From Rhizobium sp. Q54 (GTDB lineage Bacteria > Pseudomonadota > Alphaproteobacteria > SMXS01), in the NCBI GenBank assembly GCA_945907245.1, contig CAMDTB010000001.1, forward strand, positions 62,001 to 126,000: a stretch of 64,000 bases of DNA, given 5' to 3'. A model generated the notes under the pieces. That model saw nothing but the letters and a program-made list of their open reading frames with translations. It did no database searches and was not told the origin of the DNA. Position numbers and translations under genes: made by a program. This document shows positions 23,542-33,410 of the stretch, piece after piece; position 1 is the stretch's first letter, and every line of letters starts with the position of its first letter.

Positions 23542-25575
23542 ATGAACGTCGAAACCCCGCTGACCGGCCCGGCCATGGACGACATTTTGCGCGGCGCGAT
23601 CCGTGACGGGTTCGCGTGGTCGGTGTCGACGCAGCATCCGGACGGCTACTGGGTCGGCAAGCTTCAGACCAACGCCTGCATGGAAGCCGAGTGGGTCCTG
23701 GCGCTGCACTTCCTCGGCCTGCACGACCATCCGCACCGGGAAGGGCTGAAGACATCGATCCTGCGCGGCCAGCGCGAGGACGGGTCGTGGTGCATCTATC
23801 ATGGCGCGCCCGCCGGCGACATCAACGCCACCGTCGAAAGCTACGCGGCGCTGCGCTGCATGGGCATGGCGGCCGATGATCCGGCGATGGCGAAGGCGCG
23901 CGAGTGGATCTTCGCCAGGGGCGGCCTGCGCAATGTGCGGGTGTTCACCCGCTACTGGCTGGCGCTGATCGGCGAATGGCCGTGGGACAAGACCCCCAAC
24001 ATCCCGCCGGAAGTGATCCGTTTCCCGCTGTGGTTCCCGTTCAGCATCTACAATTTCGCGTCCTGGGCGCGGGCGACGCTGATGCCCATCGCCGTACTGT
24101 CGGCGAGGCGTCCCGCGCGCCCGCTGGGCAAGGGCCGCACGCTGGACGAGCTGTTTCCCGGCGGCCGTGCCGCGTTCGACTATTCGCTGCCCAAGAAGAT
24201 CAGGCCGTTCACCTGGGAACAGTTCTTCATGGGCACCGATGCGATCCTGCACGGCGCCCAGACCCGCAAGCTGATCCCGGGCCGCGAGGCGGCCATCGCC
24301 CGCGTGCTGGAATGGATCATCAGGCACCAGGATGCCGACGGCGCCTGGGGCGGCATCCAGCCGCCATGGATCTACAGCCTGCTGGCGCTGCACATCGAGG
24401 GCTATCCCATGGGCCATCCTGTCATGGCCAAGGGGTTGGCGGCGCTGCACGACCCGCGCTGGTGCTACGAAACGGATGGCGCCGTCAACATCCAGGCGTC
24501 GGTGTCGCCGGTGTGGGACACGGTGCTGACCCTGCTGGCCATGGAGGATTGCGAGGCACTGGACGAGCATGCGCCGGCCGCCGACAAGGCCATCGGCTGG
24601 CTGCTCGACAACGAGGTTCGCTACTACGGCGACTGGTCGCAGAAGGTGAAGGGCGTCGCGCCCGGCGGCTGGGCGTTCGAATACGCCAACCAGTTCTATC
24701 CGGATGTGGACGACACCGCCGTGGCGCTGATCGTGCTGGCGAAGCACCGGCGCGACCCGAAATGGCAGGCGCGCGGCATCGACGCGGTGATTGGCCGGGC
24801 GGTGAACTGGATGCTGGCCATGCAGTGCCGGGGCGGCGGCTGGGCGGCGTTCGACCGCGACAACGACGCGGCGATCCTGACCCGCATCCCGTTCAGCGAC
24901 TTCGGCGAGGCGCTCGATCCGCCCAGCGTCGACGTCACCGCCCATGTGCTCGAAGCCCTCGGCGTGCTCGGCTACGACCGGCACCATCCGGCGGTCGAGC
25001 GCGGCGTCGCCTTCCTGCGCAAGGAGCAGGAGAAGGATGGCAGCTGGTGGGGCCGCTGGGGCGTCAATTACGTCTATGGCACCTCGGCCGCGCTGCCGGC
25101 ACTGAAGGCGGTGGGCGAGGACATGCGCGCCGACTACGTCACCCGCGCCGCCGACTGGGTGATCGCCCACCAGAACGCGGACGGCGGCTGGGGCGAGACC
25201 TGCGGCTCCTACATGGACCGGTCATTGGCCGGCAAGGGCGACAGCACCGCGTCGCAGACCGCCTGGGCGCTGATGTCGCTGCTCGCCGTCGGCCGGCCCG
25301 GGGACCGCGCCGTTGTCGAGACCGGGCTGGGCTATCTGACGGCGCGCCAGAACGAGGGGACATGGGACGAGGCCGAGTACACCGGCACCGGCTTCCCCGG
25401 CTACGGCCTCGGCCGGCACATCGATCTCGGCCAGGGCGTCGAGGAGAGCCTCGGTCAGTCCATCGAACTCAGCCGCGGCTTCATGATCAACTACAATCTC
25501 TACCGACACTACTTCCCGCTGATGGCCATGGGCCGGGCGCGCAAATACTTGGCGCGTTTGGGGAATGAATCCTGA
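23542..25575 (+). CDS. shc: Squalene-hopene cyclase
   Basis: This enzyme cyclises squalene to hopene/hopanol, the first committed step to hopanoids, on the inner membrane. The 677 residues have the catalytic DVDDTA motif at about 388-393 (the general acid aspartate), several QW repeats such as QREDGSW, MQCRGGGWAAFDRDND and QNADGGWGE, and the final NYNLYRHYFPLMAMGR. The length is normal. The gene is not beside other hopanoid (hpn) genes here. A hairpin terminator follows at once, so it is probably a single-gene transcript. Hopanoid synthesis is common in alphaproteobacteria. Confidence 0.94.
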   Translation: MNVETPLTGPAMDDILRGAIRDGFAWSVSTQHPDGYWVGKLQTNACMEAEWVLALHFLGLHDHPHREGLKTSILRGQREDGSWCIYHGAPAGDINATVESYAALRCMGMAADDPAMAKAREWIFARGGLRNVRVFTRYWLALIGEWPWDKTPNIPPEVIRFPLWFPFSIYNFASWARATLMPIAVLSARRPARPLGKGRTLDELFPGGRAAFDYSLPKKIRPFTWEQFFMGTDAILHGAQTRKLIPGREAAIARVLEWIIRHQDADGAWGGIQPPWIYSLLALHIEGYPMGHPVMAKGLAALHDPRWCYETDGAVNIQASVSPVWDTVLTLLAMEDCEALDEHAPAADKAIGWLLDNEVRYYGDWSQKVKGVAPGGWAFEYANQFYPDVDDTAVALIVLAKHRRDPKWQARGIDAVIGRAVNWMLAMQCRGGGWAAFDRDNDAAILTRIPFSDFGEALDPPSVDVTAHVLEALGVLGYDRHHPAVERGVAFLRKEQEKDGSWWGRWGVNYVYGTSAALPALKAVGEDMRADYVTRAADWVIAHQNADGGWGETCGSYMDRSLAGKGDSTASQTAWALMSLLAVGRPGDRAVVETGLGYLTARQNEGTWDEAEYTGTGFPGYGLGRHIDLGQGVEESLGQSIELSRGFMINYNLYRHYFPLMAMGRARKYLARLGNES

Positions 25576-25587
25576 CAAAACACGGAA

Positions 25588-25614
25588 AAAGCCGCCTCGA
25601 ATTGAGGCGGTTTG
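25588..25614. terminator. Hairpin terminator after squalene-hopene cyclase
   Basis: The stem CCGCCTC / GAGGCGG (25592-25598, 25604-25610) with a GAATT loop is flanked by AAAAAG on the left and TTT on the right, which extends the pairing. It lies 15 bases past the cyclase stop. The symmetric flanks allow termination from either direction. Confidence 0.75.
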
Positions 25615-25725
25615 CAGGCGAAATTATGGAATAAGTCTCTCAGCGCCCCGAACCGCGCGGTCCGGGCAGAAGGGCGGCGCTTGGAGGGCTCACGAGTGAG
25701 ACCCTCCCTGCAGTTCGCCGGCGTG

Positions 25726-25935
25726 TTAGCCGAGGACCTTCAGTTCTTCAGCTGAGCTTTTGCCGTTGCGGCCACGAGTCAGTTCGTAAGAGACCTTCTG
25801 GCCCTCACGCAGGCCCGACAGGCCGGCCCGCTCGACGGCGGAGATGTGGACGAAGGCGTCGGCCGAACCATCGTCCGGCTGGATGAAGCCATAGCCCTTG
25901 GTCGCATTGAACCACTTCACGGTTCCGTTGGTCAT
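25726..25935 (-). CDS. Cold-shock domain protein (CspA family)
   Basis: This 69-residue single-stranded nucleic acid-binding protein acts as an RNA chaperone. It carries both RNA-binding motifs, KGYGFIQP and AFVHISAV, in a five-stranded barrel that starts [14 protein letters not shown]. Longer in-frame starts upstream (to 26010) would add unrelated residues and are rejected. About 240 untranslated bases separate it from the rhlE-like helicase in the same direction, leaving room for a long 5' leader as in other cold-shock genes. CspA and RhlE are often linked in cold adaptation and RNA remodelling. Confidence 0.92.
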   Translation of the reverse strand: MTNGTVKWFNATKGYGFIQPDDGSADAFVHISAVERAGLSGLREGQKVSYELTRGRNGKSSAEELKVLG

Positions 25936-26100
25936 AGAGAGTGCTTTCTTCAATAATGGCATAACGACCATCCGCACCAACTGGTGCGGACGGATTCTCA
26001 GCTCGCTCAAGTCCTGGAGATCGGTAGCTCTGTCGGTGACGAAGCAGATGAGCCGGGTCTTAGGTCACTGATGTTGCGGATATAATCCCGGAAATCGACG

Positions 26101-26157
26101 AACACAAATAAAATTCGCCCGACGCGGCGCCGCGTCGCGGGCCGGAAACCGGCCCGC
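26101..26157 (-). terminator. Double hairpin terminator after the RhlE-like helicase
   Basis: Read on the minus strand, the first hairpin is a 9-base stem GCGGGCCGG with a three-base loop (26137-26157). The second is the palindrome GACGCGGCGCCGCGTC (26121-26136), followed by GGGCGAATTTTATTT. The T-rich tail directly after the second stem supports intrinsic termination of helicase transcripts before the cold-shock gene. Confidence 0.7.
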
Positions 26158-26176
26158 AGCGCGGGTTTGCGGGATG

Positions 26177-27463
26177 TCAGGCCGCCTTTTGCATGGGATT
26201 GCGGCGAGGGCGGCGACGGCGACGGCTCGGGTTGCGCCCGGCGTCCGGCTGCCGCGAGTCCGCCGTTGAGTCGCTCCGCTGCGGGCGGGCTTCGCGGGCC
26301 GGCGGGGCGTCGCTGCGCTCGGTCACGACCTCGCGGGGCGGCGATCCGGCGACGGCAAGTTGCACCCGGATCAGCTTCTCTATGCTTTTCAGATAGGGCC
26401 GCTCGGTCGGATCGCAAAACGCGATGGCGATGCCGCCGGCGCCGGCGCGCGCGGTGCGGCCGATGCGGTGGACGTAGCTTTCCGGCTCGTTCGGCAGCTC
26501 GAAATTGATCACGTGGCTGATGCCGTCCACGTCGATGCCGCGGGCGGCGATGTCGGTGGCGACCAGCACGCGGGACGCGCCGGACTTGAAGCGGTCGAGG
26601 GCGCCTTGCCGGGCGCTCTGCGACTTGTTGCCATGGATCGCATCGGCGGGCAGGCCCGACTTGGTGAGTTGCTCGGCAACGCGGTTGGCGCGGTGCTTGG
26701 TGCGGGTGAACACGATCACCTTGGTCAGCGCCTCGTCACGCAGCAGGCTGGTCAGCAGCGACTGCTTGCCGGCGGAATCGGTGAAATAGACGCTCTGGGC
26801 GATCTTCTCGACGGTGGTCGCCTGGGGCGTTACCTCGACGCGGACCGGCTCGATCAGCATGTCCTGGGCGAGCTTGGCCACGTCGGCCGGCATGGTCGCC
26901 GAGAACAACAGCGACTGGCGCTTGCGCGGCAGGTGGGCGACGATCCTGCGCACGTCGCGGATGAAGCCCATGTCGAGCATGCGGTCCGCTTCGTCCAGCA
27001 CGAGGATGCCGGTGCCGGTCAGGTTGATGTGCTTCTGGTTGACCAGGTCGAGCAGGCGGCCCGGCGTGGCGACGAGAATGTCGACGCCGCGCGCCATGGC
27101 CTTGACCTGCGGGTTCTGGCCGACGCCGCCGAGGATGACGGTGTGGCGCAGGTTCATGTGTGCGCCATAGGCCCGGATGCTGTCGGCGATCTGCACGGCA
27201 AGCTCGCGGGTCGGGGCGAGGATCAGCGCGCGCGCCGTCTTCGGCGCCGCCTGGATCTTCTCGGCGGCCAGCCGCTGCAGCATGGGCAGGGTGAACGCGG
27301 CGGTCTTGCCGGTGCCGGTCTGGGCGATGCCCAGCAGGTCGCGGCCCTGCAGCAGCAGCGGAATGGCCTGGGCCTGGATGGGGGTGGGGGTGGTATAGTT
27401 CTCGGCTGCCAGAGCGCGCAGCAGCGGCTCGATGAGGCCGAGATCGGTGAAATGGGTCGTCAC
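26177..27463 (-). CDS. rhlE: DEAD-box ATP-dependent RNA helicase (RhlE type)
   Basis: This enzyme unwinds RNA using ATP, in ribosome assembly or mRNA turnover. All core motifs are visible: [10 protein letters not shown] (Q), [11 protein letters not shown] (I), [12 protein letters not shown] (II), FSATMP (III), and [10 protein letters not shown] (VI). After the two RecA domains, a tail rich in Arg, Pro and Gln (about 375-428) ends [18 protein letters not shown] at 27463 with AGAAGGA upstream is taken as the start. An in-frame ATG ten codons further up is possible. The gene lies in line with the cold-shock gene. Confidence 0.9.
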   Translation of the reverse strand: MTTHFTDLGLIEPLLRALAAENYTTPTPIQAQAIPLLLQGRDLLGIAQTGTGKTAAFTLPMLQRLAAEKIQAAPKTARALILAPTRELAVQIADSIRAYGAHMNLRHTVILGGVGQNPQVKAMARGVDILVATPGRLLDLVNQKHINLTGTGILVLDEADRMLDMGFIRDVRRIVAHLPRKRQSLLFSATMPADVAKLAQDMLIEPVRVEVTPQATTVEKIAQSVYFTDSAGKQSLLTSLLRDEALTKVIVFTRTKHRANRVAEQLTKSGLPADAIHGNKSQSARQGALDRFKSGASRVLVATDIAARGIDVDGISHVINFELPNEPESYVHRIGRTARAGAGGIAIAFCDPTERPYLKSIEKLIRVQLAVAGSPPREVVTERSDAPPAREARPQRSDSTADSRQPDAGRNPSRRRRRPRRNPMQKAA

Positions 27464-27948
27464 TAAAACAGAATCCTTCTGCGCCGGGCGCACGCGGTGT
27501 TCGCGGACGCTCTCAGCGTGTTGCCTTTTCCACGCGCACCTGGAATGAAGCGGGGTTTTTCGATGATCATCCGGAAGGAAACGCCATTGCGGCGCATCGC
27601 GCGATCACGGTGATCTGAGGGGTAAGTGCGCCCGCGACGGGCCGATGTCAAGCGGTATCGGGTTATGACCCTGAAAGGTGATGCGTTTTCGCCACACTCC
27701 CGGATTCTTTTCCGGCCCTTGCGGCGAATCCTTTCCCTATACTTACGTCTTGTGCAACCACTGCCGCGCGCCGGGGTATGGGCGCGCGGCCGAAAAAAAG
27801 CCAGGGGAGCAACGATCGTCCGGCGCCCGTCGCTTTTCCCCTTCATCCGTCCCGTCCGGCTGCGGTTCGCGCAGTTGGGCGTTGCAATTTACCCTATGAA
27901 CAGTTGAGATTGCGCTCGCGCTGTCTGAACCACCCGAGAGGCTTCTGA
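27464..27948. promoter_or_regulatory. Intergenic region between rhlE and the autotransporter, with a strong hairpin
   Basis: These 485 bases separate two divergent genes and hold no supportable gene. A perfect 10-base inverted repeat, GCCGCGCGCC / GGCGCGCGGC (27763-27790, eight-base loop), is followed on the plus strand by CGAAAAAAAG. Because the A-run follows the stem on the plus strand, it is not a standard terminator for that strand. It might act in the autotransporter leader or as an element in the minus direction. Promoters of both genes must lie here, but I could not assign boxes. Confidence 0.45.
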
Positions 27949-30900
27949 ATGTACCAAGTCCGACCCCGCCGCCGAATGCGCGCCAGCTGCGCCATCGCCG
28001 GTGGCCTCGTGGTCGCCAGCACCATGGGCGTGCCCGATCTTTCGGAGGCCGCGGACCTGACCATCACGAAGACGGTGACCGAGCCGGTCAGAACCTCCAA
28101 CGCAAGCGGCGGACCCGGCAACATCCTTATCGAATCCAACGGCGGCGTCGTGGTCGACAAGGGCACCGCCGTCTTCATCGACAGCAGCCACAAGGTCGAT
28201 AACAAGGGCCGCGTCGAATCCAAGGGCATCGATGGCCGCGGCATCGTCATCACCGGTTCCGTGACCAGCACCGTCACCAACAAGGGCACGATCACCCTCG
28301 GCATCGACAGCGACGACAAGACCGTCGACGGCGGCAACATCGGCATCCTGCTGGACACCGGCGCCAGCATGACCGGCGATATCCTCAACGATACCAGCGG
28401 CACGATCAGCGTTTCTGGCGTCAAGTCGGTGGGCATCGTCACCCGCGGTTCGCTCGCGGGCAACATCAAGAACGATGGCAAGATCGCCGCCACCGGCGAT
28501 GGCGGCCTCGGCATGCTGCTCTCGGGCAACATCACCGGTATCGTCACCAACAACGGCACGATCAACACCGGTTCGGCATCGACCCAGTCCTTCGACAAGA
28601 ACGGCAAGACGATCACCAATCCGGAAACGGCTGGCGGCGACGGTCTCGCGGTCAGCGGCAATGTCGGTGGCGGCATTCTCAACACCGGCGACAAGCTGAC
28701 CGACCAGGAAGAGAAGGATCTCACCGCCGGCAAGGTCGAAACCGTGCGCGGACTGAAGAAAGATGCCATCGGCACCGACGCCACGATCACCATCATCGGC
28801 CCCGAGAATGCCTTGCATGTGGGTCCGGGCGCGGGCGGGACCGCCGGCGGCAGCATCACCATCGGCGCGGTCACCAAGGAATCCTACGGCATCATCAATC
28901 GCGGCGACATGGCCAGCAGCACGACGAAGGATCTCGGCACCGCCGAGACCGTGCGCATCGGCCTGGGCGCCGGGTCGGCGGCGTCGGGCACGACCACGGT
29001 GGTCGGCGGCTTCTTCAACGACGGCGGTAACATCACCACCAAGAGCACCAGCGGCAAGTCCACGAGCTTGGCCATCGGCTCTGGCGCGGTCCTGCCCGAG
29101 ATCAGAAATGTGGGCACCATGACGGCCACGACCACGACCGGCGACGCCGTGGTCATCGGGATCGAGGATAGCGCCCAGGTCGACAAGCTGACCAATTCCG
29201 GCCTGCTGCAGGCCGAGTCGACGTCCGTGGGTGGCGACGCCTTCACCATTGTCGATGCGTCCGGCACGCTGAAGGTGATCGAGAACACCGGCACCATCTC
29301 GTCGATCGAGACCACGGGCGTCGATGTGAAGGGCCAGCGGATCACCACCACGGGCACCGCCATCGACCTCAGCACCTCGGACGCCGACGTGACCGTCGTC
29401 AACAAGGGCGTCATCGAGGGCGACGTGCTGTTCGGCACCGGCGACGACATCTACACCCTGAATGGCGGCACACAGACCGGCACCATCGATTTCGGCGAGG
29501 GCGAGAACACCTTCTCGCTGAACAAGGCGATTTTCGCCGGCGACCTTGCCGCCACCAAGGGCGTCGTCGACCTTGTGGTCAAGGCGTCCACCTTCGCCAT
29601 CGTCAGCGAGGACGGCGCGCAGGTGCGCGACGCCACCTTCGACAAGGATTCGACGCTGATCGTGCCAATCTTCGGCAGCGACGCCATTGCCGGCACTCTC
29701 ACCGCCACCGGCACGGTCTCCCTGGCCAACGGCACCGGCCTGGTCACCGATTTCAAGACCCTGGCGTCGGAAGACATCACCTTCACCCTGGTCCAGGCCC
29801 AGACGCTGTCGCTCGAAGCCGGCATCGAGGGGCTGGACGTTTCCGACACCTCGGCGTTCTTCAATATCGATCTGGCGCTCGACAAGGAGGATCCCAACAA
29901 GCTGGTCGTCACTGTCCACCGGGCGACCGCCGATGAACTGGGCCTCAACAACAACCAGACCGCCGTGTTCAACGTCACCAAGACGGTGCTGGAACAGGAT
30001 ACTGAACTGGGCGCGGCGATGGCCAATCTGAAGACCAACGAAGAGGTCCAGGACGCATTCAACCAGCTCATGCCCGACAATAGCGGCGCGACGCAGCAGG
30101 GCATCTTCAAGACCCAGGCCGCCATCTTCGGTGCCATCAACAAGCGCATGGACGGCATCTACAAGCTGGACCAGCGCTACAAGGAGCGGGTCGAGCGCAT
30201 CGCCGGCAAGGATCCCAAACGCGCCAAGAAGATGGGGCAGCGCGACAAGCCGACGATCTGGGCCGAACAGCTCGTGCTGGTCGCCAACCAGAAGCCGTTC
30301 GACGACCAGCTCGGCTTTGGCGGCTACAGCTATGGCGTGGCGCTGGGCGCCGACTATCCGCTGCTCGGCCTCGACGCCGTGGGCATCAGCCTCTCGCAGG
30401 TCTGGTCCGAGTACAGGGAGAAGACCTCGTTCGACACGCCGACGGCGGTGTCGACCACCCAGTTCAACGTCTATGCGGGCTGGGAAAGCAAGGGCTTCTT
30501 CATCGACGTCAGCGGCGGCTACGGCTTCAGTTCCTATGACGGCGAGCGCAACATTGTCATCGGGTCGGTCAACCGGACCTCGCTCAGCGAGTGGAAAGGC
30601 CACCACTTCGGCGCCAATGTGCGCGGCGGCTACGGCGTGAACGTCGGCCGCTTCTCGCTGATGGCGGCCGCCAGCTTCAGTTGGCTGAAGCTGCACGAGA
30701 ACGGTTATGTCGAAAAAGGCCTGTGCAAGGAGTGCGTCACATCGGGCGCCGCCAGCAATCTCGTCGTGGGCGAGCAGGACGTCAGCTTCGCGCGGGGCAA
30801 TATCGGCCTGACGGCGGGCATGAAGTTCGAGGATGGCACCGGTATCATCGAGCCCAATGTCCGGGTCGGCGCCGTCCACGAGTTCAGCTACAAGGGACCG

Positions 30901-31128
30901 ACGAACACCGCCTATTTCGGCCATCTGCCGAAGAACGCGAACCTCCCGATCAGGTTGTCCGACGACTTCATGACCGTCGGCGCGCTGGCCTCGAAAACCA
31001 CGTTCTATGCGGGCGTGGGCGTCGATCTCAGCGCCCATTTCGGCACCCTGTCGTTCGACTACGACGCCGAGTTCGGCGGCGGTGCGCTGAATCACATCGT
31101 CTCGGGAACAGTCCGCGTCAGCTTCTGA
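27949..31128 (+). CDS. Autotransporter (type Va) with beta-helix passenger
   Basis: This is a large surface protein that exports its own passenger. The 1059 residues comprise a basic signal peptide (MYQVRPRRRMRASC through about residue 35, likely cut after SEAA), a long passenger (about 36-760) with recurring beta-helix rungs such as VTNKGTITLG, VTNNGTINTG, IRNVGTMTAT and IENTGTISSI, and a C-terminal autotransporter barrel (about 780-1059) ending in VRVSF with the required terminal aromatic. A linker helix with RMDGIYKLDQRYKERVERIA precedes the barrel. Two cysteines (LCKEC) in the barrel are unusual. Adhesion or surface interaction is likely, and the ligand is unknown. Confidence 0.88.
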   Translation: MYQVRPRRRMRASCAIAGGLVVASTMGVPDLSEAADLTITKTVTEPVRTSNASGGPGNILIESNGGVVVDKGTAVFIDSSHKVDNKGRVESKGIDGRGIVITGSVTSTVTNKGTITLGIDSDDKTVDGGNIGILLDTGASMTGDILNDTSGTISVSGVKSVGIVTRGSLAGNIKNDGKIAATGDGGLGMLLSGNITGIVTNNGTINTGSASTQSFDKNGKTITNPETAGGDGLAVSGNVGGGILNTGDKLTDQEEKDLTAGKVETVRGLKKDAIGTDATITIIGPENALHVGPGAGGTAGGSITIGAVTKESYGIINRGDMASSTTKDLGTAETVRIGLGAGSAASGTTTVVGGFFNDGGNITTKSTSGKSTSLAIGSGAVLPEIRNVGTMTATTTTGDAVVIGIEDSAQVDKLTNSGLLQAESTSVGGDAFTIVDASGTLKVIENTGTISSIETTGVDVKGQRITTTGTAIDLSTSDADVTVVNKGVIEGDVLFGTGDDIYTLNGGTQTGTIDFGEGENTFSLNKAIFAGDLAATKGVVDLVVKASTFAIVSEDGAQVRDATFDKDSTLIVPIFGSDAIAGTLTATGTVSLANGTGLVTDFKTLASEDITFTLVQAQTLSLEAGIEGLDVSDTSAFFNIDLALDKEDPNKLVVTVHRATADELGLNNNQTAVFNVTKTVLEQDTELGAAMANLKTNEEVQDAFNQLMPDNSGATQQGIFKTQAAIFGAINKRMDGIYKLDQRYKERVERIAGKDPKRAKKMGQRDKPTIWAEQLVLVANQKPFDDQLGFGGYSYGVALGADYPLLGLDAVGISLSQVWSEYREKTSFDTPTAVSTTQFNVYAGWESKGFFIDVSGGYGFSSYDGERNIVIGSVNRTSLSEWKGHHFGANVRGGYGVNVGRFSLMAAASFSWLKLHENGYVEKGLCKECVTSGAASNLVVGEQDVSFARGNIGLTAGMKFEDGTGIIEPNVRVGAVHEFSYKGPTNTAYFGHLPKNANLPIRLSDDFMTVGALASKTTFYAGVGVDLSAHFGTLSFDYDAEFGGGALNHIVSGTVRVSF

Positions 31129-31197
31129 CGTGGCAAGGACGAAGCCCGGCGGCTCGCACCGCGCGGGCCACGTCCCGTCTGTAGCCGGCTGAGACGA

Positions 31198-32940
31198 CTA
31201 CAGTCCTTGAACGGTTCTGTGGCGTAAAGGTTCCGCTCCTCGGGTGGCCCTTGCCGGCGTTGTCGTGCCGGCCGCCCAGCCTATGCGGCCGATGCGCCGG
31301 TCGCGTGCGCCAGCATGGTCCTTGCCGTCTCGCGTTCGGCCATCACCACCGTGGGTGGCGCCGTGGCCCGCCAGATAGTCCTGCTCGGCGTCCGAATGGG
31401 CGCGGGCGATGATCTCCAGCGACGGGTTGAGGGCGCGCGCCTGAGAGACGACCTGGCCGGCCTCGAACGACTGCGGAATGGCGACAAACAGCCAGCGCGC
31501 CTCGGCCAGGTTGGCGGCGGCCAGCACCTCGGCCGTGGCGGCGTTGCCGCCGATCACCTCGATGTCGCGCGCCCGGAGCTGCTCGATGATGCCCTTGTCC
31601 TCCTCGATCACCAGCACAGGGCGGTTGCGGAAGGCGTCGACGATCATGGCGCCGACCCTCCCGGAACCGACGACGACGGCGTGGCCGGTCTTGCTCGTCG
31701 GCACCAGCGTCTCGGTGCGTTCCGCCAGTGCGCCGGATGGCGCCTGCCGGCGTTCCCAGCGGTCGAGGATACTGAAGAAGATCGGGTTGGCGAAGATCGA
31801 CAGCAGGGCGCCGGCGAGGATCAGGTCCTGTCCCTCCTGCGGCAGCATGCCGAGGCCGACGCCCAGCGCCGCCAAGATGAACGAGAACTCGCCGATCTGC
31901 GCCAGGCTGGCCGAAATCGTCAGCGCCACGGAGTTGTTGTGGCCGTATGCCCGCACGATCAGGAATGCGGCGAGCGACTTGCCCACCAGGATGATGAACA
32001 CCGTCGCCAGCAGCGGCAGCGGATGCTCGAGCACGATGCGCGGATCGAACAGCATGCCGACCGACACGAAAAACAGGACGGCGAAGGCGTCACGCAGCGG
32101 CAGCGTTTCCTCGGCGGCCCGGTGGCTGAGCTGGGACTCGCTCAGGATCATGCCGGCAAAGAACGCGCCCAGCGCGAACGACACGCCGAACAGCTTGGCG
32201 GCCAGGTACGCGACGCCGAGCGCGATAGCCAGCACCGCGAGGCGGAACAGCTCGCGCGAGCCGGTGTGCGCCATGTAATGCAACGTCCAGGGGATGACCC
32301 TCCGGCCAACCACCAGCATGAAGGCGATGAACCCGCCGACCTTGCCCAGCGTCAGCGCCAGGGTTTGGGCGATGTCGCCGGCTGTCAGTGCCGGAGCGCC
32401 GTTGTCGGCCGGCTGCAGCAGGCTCGCCATCGCTGGCAGCAGGACGAGGGCAAGGACCATGGCGGGGTCCTCGACGATCAGCCACCCTACCGCGATCTGG
32501 CCGCGCTCGGTTTCCACCAGCCGCCGTTCCTGCAGCGCGCGGAGCAGCACAACGGTACTGGCGACGGACAGCGCCAGGCCGAACACCAGCCCGGCGCCGA
32601 CCGACCAGCCCATCGCCCACGCCAGGGCCATGCCGAGCAGCGTCGCGAAGGTGATCTGTCCAATGGCGCCCGGAATGGCGATGGCCCTGACCTTCAGCAG
32701 GTCCTTCAGGGAAAAGTGCAGGCCGACGCCGAACATCAGCAGGATCACGCCGATCTCGGCCAGTTCCTGGGCCAGCGCCGCATCGGCCACGAAGCCCGGT
32801 GTCGCCGGCCCTACCACCACACCCGCCAGCAGATACCCCACCAGCGGCGACAGGCGCAGGCGGTGGGCGACCGCGCCCAGCAGGAACGCCAGGCCGATAC
32901 CGGCGACGATGGTGGTGATCAGCGGCGTTGCGTGGGGCAA
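31198..32940 (-). pseudogene. ybaL: Kef/YbaL-type monovalent cation:proton antiporter-2, frameshifted near the 3' end
   Basis: This is an inner-membrane antiporter with 12 or so segments, then a RCK/TrkA-N domain starting VVVGSGRVGAMIVDAF. A TTG start at 32940 has AGGAG five bases upstream and gives the family N-terminus PHATPLITTIVAGIGLAFLL. After GATH at about residue 530, the frame changes character. In the other frame the expected continuation VVMAERETARTMLAHATG is intact and stops at 31281. Removing one C around 31347-31350 joins them into about 555 residues, close to YbaL's length. As it stands, the last 50 residues are out of frame. A recent mutation or a sequence error is possible. 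Confidence 0.8.
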
Positions 32941-33019
32941 TCCGGCTCCTGGGTCGCTGTAAGTTGTAAGTTTCAAGACAACAATGCCGGACCCAGCTTG
33001 AAATATCAATCAATTTGGT

Positions 33020-33035
33020 TTATTTTGATCAATAA
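33020..33035. promoter_or_regulatory. A/T-rich imperfect palindrome in the divergent ybaL/XRE promoter region
   Basis: TTATTTTGATCAATAA is an inverted repeat with one extra base (TTATT-TGATCA-AATAA). It lies just upstream of the small XRE regulator and about 80 bases from the ybaL start, in a stretch much richer in A and T than its surroundings. It could be the autoregulatory operator of the XRE protein or overlap its -10 region. Confidence 0.45.
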
Positions 33036-33047
33036 GGTTGAAATTTC

Positions 33048-33308
33048 ATGGGATGCAGCCCGTTGCCTATGTTCGCACCGGCCCAGTGCCGGGCCGCCCG
33101 AGGCCTTCTCGACTGGAACCAGGGACAACTCGCCCAGCAGGCCGGCGTGTCGCGTTCGACGGTGCGGGAGTTCGAGGCGGGTCATCACGAGTTGCACCGG
33201 TCGACGCAGACGCTGCTGGTGCGGGCACTGCAAGACGCCGGCGTTCGCCTGATCGACGCGGGCGAGGAGGGCTGCGGCGTCAGGCTGGCGAAGCCTTCAA
33301 TCCCCTGA
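33048..33308 (+). CDS. Small XRE-family helix-turn-helix regulator
   Basis: This is a cytosolic DNA-binding protein of 86 residues (79 if it starts at the Met at 33069, where relatives usually begin). The helix-turn-helix reads NQGQLAQQAGVSRSTVREFE, and the C-terminal half VRALQDAGVRLIDAGEEG matches a short alphaproteobacterial family of stand-alone XRE proteins. AAGG lies ten bases before the first ATG. It is divergent from the ybaL-like antiporter, which it might control. Its effector is unknown. Confidence 0.8.
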   Translation: MGCSPLPMFAPAQCRAARGLLDWNQGQLAQQAGVSRSTVREFEAGHHELHRSTQTLLVRALQDAGVRLIDAGEEGCGVRLAKPSIP

Positions 33309-33410
33309 AATCCGTGGCCCGACCGGCACCGATGCAGTATTGAGGACTGGCCTCCGGAGGGACCGCTGGCCGGTCCCGAAGCCAGCACTGCATAACGAGA
33401 AGCCAGCCCT

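Noticed and set aside
27889-31095. Open frame of more than 1000 codons antisense to the autotransporter
   Set aside because: It mirrors the sense gene across its whole length. Long antisense frames arise from high-GC codon bias, the protein is low-complexity Ala/Val/Asp/Arg, and no family motif or ribosome-binding site is seen.
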